Source: Burkholderiaceae bacterium (GTDB taxonomy: Bacteria; Pseudomonadota; Gammaproteobacteria; Burkholderiales; Burkholderiaceae_F). Taken from it: a stretch of 64,000 nt of DNA. Positions within the stretch are counted from its first letter, which is position 1. Every line of letters starts with the position of its first letter. The position numbers were made by a program, and so were the translations under genes. The stretch lies in the NCBI GenBank assembly GCA_022843955.1, contig JALHMQ010000002.1, positions 248,001 through 312,000 of the forward strand. Direction: 5' to 3'. This document shows, piece after piece, positions 60,969 to 64,000 of this stretch. A model generated the notes under the pieces. It searched no databases, was not told where the DNA came from, and saw nothing but the letters and a program-made list of their open reading frames with translations.

Positions 60969-61439
60969 TCAGCGCCCGCGCTGGCGCTCCTGCTGCATGA
61001 ACTTGTGCAGTCCGCTCATCGCCTGCTTGCTCACCTTCGCCTGCAACATGGGCGTCCAGCCGAGCAGCAGGCCGGGCAGGCCGAGTGCCTGCCGCGACCA
61101 GCGCCAGAAACTGAAGCGGTCGACCTGCTGCACGATGCGTCCGGCGGCAAACCGCATCTCGGTGACGATGCGGTTGGTCACCGGCCGGCCGGTGGCACCG
61201 AAGGTGTAACTGGCAACCCAGACCACGCGGGCGCCGCTTTCACTCTCGGCCACCACGTTGTAGTTGAGGCTGAAGTCCTGCGCGCGCGACAGCAGCATGT
61301 GCCACATCGCACGCACCTCATCGGCGTTGAGCGCAGCAAACGCCGGGTCGCTGAACGTCGCGTGCTGCGCGTACAGCAGACCCATCGTGTGCCAGTCACC
61401 CAGGGCAAAGGCATCGTAGAAACGTTCGGCCACGCTCAT
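60969..61439 (-). CDS. NTF2-like (SnoaL-type) protein
   Basis: A 156-residue protein with the cone-shaped NTF2 fold: VAERFYDAFALGDWHTMGLL, TFSDPAFAALNADEVRAMWH, VVWVASYTFGATGRPVTNR and IVQQVDRFSFWRWSRQALGL. Such proteins are small-molecule binding or isomerase-like enzymes. It starts the lipid operon (hydratase, thioesterase, esterase, SDR). The start at 61439 is chosen from the fold; the frame upstream looks non-coding. Confidence 0.8.
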   Translation of the reverse strand: MSVAERFYDAFALGDWHTMGLLYAQHATFSDPAFAALNADEVRAMWHMLLSRAQDFSLNYNVVAESESGARVVWVASYTFGATGRPVTNRIVTEMRFAAGRIVQQVDRFSFWRWSRQALGLPGLLLGWTPMLQAKVSKQAMSGLHKFMQQERQRGR

Positions 61440-61751
61440 TGTCTCGGCTCGTTTGTTGTTGTGCTTGGAGGCCGGATCATGCCTGCGCAGCGTGCCGGCG
61501 CAGCCACTCACCTGCGTGAGGCCACAGCGTGTCGGCAAAGCGCCCCCGACTGCGACGCGATGCGTTTCATCTCGCGCGGCGCCGCGCAACGCGGCGGCGG
61601 TGACAAGGGTGATCTGCTTCATGGTCGGCGGCACCTGGAGGAAGCACACAAGTCAGAAGCAGGTTGCAGCGGACTGCGTCGACCCCCACGCGCTCGGATG
61701 CTCGGCGCTCGCGGCGCAACCAACTGGCAACCAAAGACAAACGAAAGACAC

Positions 61752-61776
61752 TGGGTCCCCGCCTGCGCGGGGACGA
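61752..61776. repeat. Interspersed GC-rich hairpin repeat
   Basis: CCCCGC-CTGC-GCGGGG core, same type as the copies at 43986-44075 and 44099-44122. An example of the short repeats often found between genes in high-GC proteobacteria. Confidence 0.7.
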
Positions 61777-61887
61777 CGGCATGGCTCACGGGTCGCAGAC
61801 CGAGCCCGGTGCCGTGCAAAGCGGCGCAAGCCGCGTCGCACGCACCTCGTTCGTGGCTGGCGCAGCAACGCGCAGCCGGCCAACCAA

Positions 61888-61980
61888 TTCGACTTCATCC
61901 GGCTCTTCCGGTGAAGTCGAACTGATCACTCCGCTTTGCGTGCACGTGCGAGCCCGCAGGACTCGCGTACACGCAAAGCG
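61888..61980. terminator. Two tandem stem-loops after the thiolase gene
   Basis: The first, directly after the thiolase stop (61932-61980), pairs CGCTTTGCGTG with CACGCAAAGCG; the second (61888-61921) pairs TTCGACTTCA with TGAAGTCGAA plus CCGG. On the minus strand they follow the stop in that order. No T-run, so they may end transcription with Rho or protect the 3' end. Confidence 0.6.
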
Positions 61981-61981
61981 C

Positions 61982-63178
61982 TCACACTCTCTCAAATATC
62001 CCCGCTGCCCCCATGCCGGTGCCCACGCACATCGTCACCATGCCGTACTTCAGGTTGCGACGGCGCAGCGCGTGCACCACCGTGGCGGCGCGGATCGCGC
62101 CGGTGGCGCCGAGCGGATGGCCCAGCGCGATGGCGCCGCCCATCGGGTTGACCTTATCCGGGTTGAGGCCCAGTTCCCGCACCACCGCCAATGCCTGCGC
62201 AGCGAACGCCTCGTTCAGTTCGATCCAGTCGAGGTCGTCCTGGTGGATGCCGGCGTGCTTGAGCGCCAGCGGGATCGCCTCGCGTGGGCCGATGCCCATC
62301 ACCTCGGGCGGCACGCCCTTGATCGCAAAGCTCCTGAACTTGGCCAGCGGCGTCAGGTTGAACTGCTTGAGCGCGCGCTCGCTCACCAGCAGCAGTGCGC
62401 CGGCACCATCGGAGGTCTGCGAACTGTTGCCGGCGGTGACCGACCCCTTGTTCATGAACACCGCGCGCAGCTTGCCCAGCGTTTCCAGGCTGGTGTCCGC
62501 ACGCGGGCCTTCGTCCAGCGCCATCGTGCGCGTCTTGATGTCGATCTCGTGCGAGGCGAGGTTGGGCAGCTTCTCGATGACCTCGACCGGCGAGATCTCG
62601 TCATTGAACTCACCGGACTTCTGCGCGGCGAGCGCCTTCTGGTGCGAGGTCAGCGCGAAGGCGTCCTGGTCCTCGCGGCTCACCTTCCACTGGGCCGCCA
62701 CCTTCTCGGCGGTGATGCCCATGCCGTAGGCGATGCCGATGTTCTCGTCGCGCTCGAACACGTGCGGATTGAACGACGGCTTGTTGCCGGTCATCGGCAC
62801 CATGCTCATCGACTCGGTGCCGCCGGCGAGCATGACGTCGCTCTCGCCGCAGCGGATGCGGTCGGCCGCCATCTGCACCGCGGTGATGCCGCTGGCGCAG
62901 AAGCGGTTCACCGTCACGCCACCGGTGGTGTTGGGCAGGCCCGCCAGCAGCACGCCGATGCGCGCGACGTTGAACCCCTGCTCGCCTTCGGGCATCGCGC
63001 AACCGACGATCGCGTCTTCCACCGCCGCCGGATCGAGCGACGGCACCTGCGCCATCGCCGCGCGGATCACGTGCACCAGCAGATCGTCCGGCCGCATGTT
63101 GCGCAGGCTGCCCTTGGGCGCCTTGCCGATCGGGCTGCGGGTGGCAGCGACTACGTAAACCTCTTGACTCTGTTTCAT
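61982..63178 (-). CDS. Acetyl-CoA acyltransferase (thiolase)
   Basis: A 398-residue thiolase: nucleophile Cys94 in NRFCASGITA, the His motif GGAIALGHPLGATGA and the second Cys in CVGTGMGAAGIFE. It cleaves 3-ketoacyl-CoA in beta-oxidation. It follows the FadB-like gene on the same strand after a ~200-base spacer, so the two probably form the multienzyme complex. The start at 63178 matches the family N-terminus. Confidence 0.93.
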   Translation of the reverse strand: MKQSQEVYVVAATRSPIGKAPKGSLRNMRPDDLLVHVIRAAMAQVPSLDPAAVEDAIVGCAMPEGEQGFNVARIGVLLAGLPNTTGGVTVNRFCASGITAVQMAADRIRCGESDVMLAGGTESMSMVPMTGNKPSFNPHVFERDENIGIAYGMGITAEKVAAQWKVSREDQDAFALTSHQKALAAQKSGEFNDEISPVEVIEKLPNLASHEIDIKTRTMALDEGPRADTSLETLGKLRAVFMNKGSVTAGNSSQTSDGAGALLLVSERALKQFNLTPLAKFRSFAIKGVPPEVMGIGPREAIPLALKHAGIHQDDLDWIELNEAFAAQALAVVRELGLNPDKVNPMGGAIALGHPLGATGAIRAATVVHALRRRNLKYGMVTMCVGTGMGAAGIFERV

Positions 63179-63302
63179 TCTCGTCTCCTGTTTCCGTCCT
63201 GTCCGTGCTGCACCGGGTCCACCACTGTGCGAAGGACCTACTCCTGGCTGGGGGAGCACGAGGGGGCCGGCGCTGCGCGCTGACCTCTGGCTTCAAACAC
63301 TT

Positions 63303-63320
63303 CCCCGGCTTTCGCCGGGG
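63303..63320. terminator. Hairpin between the FadB-like and thiolase genes
   Basis: CCCCGGC-TTTC-GCCGGGG in the middle of the 207-base spacer. Probably an intercistronic processing or partial terminator site. Confidence 0.6.
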
Positions 63321-63385
63321 CCCCTAGCCCCCTCGTTCGTCCATTAGCCGAGCGAGCACGCAGCGCGCTCGCGCCGGCAAACCCG

Positions 63386-64000
63386 TCAGTTCCTGACGGG
63401 CTTGCCCGTCTGCATCATTCCCATCATGCGTTCCTGCGACTTCGGGTTGGACACCAGCTGCATGAAGAACTTGCGCTCCAGGTCGAGCAACCACTGCTCG
63501 TCGACCAGCGAGCCCGGCTCCACGCGGCCGCCGCACATCACCTCGGCGATGCAGGTGGCAATGAAGAAGTCGTGCTGGCTGATGAAGCCACCGTCGCGCA
63601 TGTTGACGAGCTGCGCCTGGATCGTCGCGATGCCATCTTCGCCGGCGACCGGGATGCTCTTGAGCTTCAGCGGCGGCCGATAGCCGGACGCCTGCATCGC
63701 GAACGCGGTGCCGATCGCCGTCCACAGCAGTTCATGGCTATTGAAGACGATGATGTCGTCGGGCTTCAGATAGCCCATCTGCTGCGCCTGCAGCGCGCTG
63801 CGCGAGACGTTGGCGGTGGCAGCGTTCTGGAACCAGCCCTTCAGGAACGGGAACACGTCGGTGTTGCCCGCCTGCTGGGCCAGGCGCGCCGCATGCAGTG
63901 CGCCCTCCTTCAGGCCGCCGGCACCCGGGATCAGGCCGACGCCCACTTCCACCAGGCCGATGTAGCTCTCAAGGTTCGCCACGCGACGCGCGGTGTGCAG
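63386..64000 (-). CDS. FadB-like 3-hydroxyacyl-CoA dehydrogenase/enoyl-CoA hydratase, C-terminal part
   Basis: The last ~204 residues of a protein that begins outside the window. NLESYIGLVEVGVGLIPGAG is the crotonase-domain signature with the oxyanion and catalytic Glu region (E in LVEVGVGL), and ..FNSHELLWTAIGTAFAM.. matches the region after it in the long FadB-like fusion proteins (about 790-800 residues) in which the hydratase domain is at the C-terminus. The thiolase gene follows. The NAD-binding half is not visible. Confidence 0.85.
   Translation of the reverse strand: MHTARRVANLESYIGLVEVGVGLIPGAGGLKEGALHAARLAQQAGNTDVFPFLKGWFQNAATANVSRSALQAQQMGYLKPDDIIVFNSHELLWTAIGTAFAMQASGYRPPLKLKSIPVAGEDGIATIQAQLVNMRDGGFISQHDFFIATCIAEVMCGGRVEPGSLVDEQWLLDLERKFFMQLVSNPKSQERMMGMMQTGKPVRN

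Larger units (their letters stand above)
61440..61981. other. Intergenic region with hairpins and one interspersed repeat
   Basis: About 540 bases between the NTF2-like gene and the thiolase stop. Holds an interspersed GC-rich hairpin at 61752-61776, a hairpin at 61888-61921 with TTCGACTTCA arms, and a long imperfect stem at 61932-61980 just after the thiolase stop. No gene recognised. Confidence 0.6.

Overview
This window is very GC-rich, with extended antisense frames in almost every gene. Its gene content (a DUF3025 protein, homodimeric-type AceE, a GlrK/lipoprotein/GlrR set, AapJQMP-type amino-acid transport, a FadB-like plus thiolase pair, many TonB-dependent receptors) fits a betaproteobacterium, most likely Burkholderiales. 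That placement is inference from gene families; no rRNA or other marker gene lies in the window. No tRNA, rRNA, CRISPR array, prophage or insertion sequence was recognised. Most genes lie on the minus strand.

Layout. 1-4.8 kb: the start of one TonB-dependent receptor, a lipoprotein-like TonB-domain protein and a second complete receptor. 5.1-10.2 kb: a minus-strand run with four-carbon acid-sugar catabolism (denD, otnK) plus a VOC protein and a small ribbon-helix-helix-like protein, then a DUF3025 gene and pyrC; a degenerate 13-bp tandem array fills one spacer. 10.4-14.5 kb: a LysM/FecR protein and a CHASE2 histidine kinase, linked by a 60-bp x3 repeat that forms its own coupled reading frame. 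14.7-17.4 kb: a solitary aceE. 17.5-21.6 kb: two S9 peptidase paralogues, the second lacking the whole catalytic triad. 21.8-23.9 kb: a membrane protein fused to a spermidine-synthase-like domain.

24.1-28.4 kb: a tightly coupled six-gene operon of small secreted proteins, an outer-membrane beta-barrel candidate and an NTF2-like secreted protein. None of these could be named, and this is the best candidate for an undescribed system. Next to it (29.0-32.0 kb) are another secreted orphan and a BTAD-type regulator; a 49-bp element is repeated in front of both secreted-protein units. 32.0-36.6 kb: aapJQMP with a strong palindrome behind the binding-protein gene, then a divergent orphan binding protein. 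38-41.2 kb: an ATM1-type ABC exporter, a YciA-like thioesterase and a metallophosphoesterase. 41.2-46.3 kb: a LacI-controlled ABC importer with a visible operator and a 27-bp inverted repeat after its binding-protein gene.

46.7-50.1 kb: an amidase, three exported proteins (one with a Tat signal, one an EF-hand protein on a Gly/Ser linker). 50.3-53.8 kb: a GlrK-lipoprotein-GlrR sigma-54 signalling set whose receiver carries an acidic insertion. 54-55.3 kb: a fumarylacetoacetate-hydrolase-family protein and a Cys-rich mini-protein. 55.3-58 kb: a small accessory islet with a HigBA-like toxin-antitoxin pair, a small lipoprotein and an S41 peptidase. 58.1-64 kb: a fatty-acid/lipid metabolism run (SDR, SGNH hydrolase, hotdog thioesterase, enoyl-CoA hydratase, NTF2-like protein, thiolase, FadB-like C-terminus).
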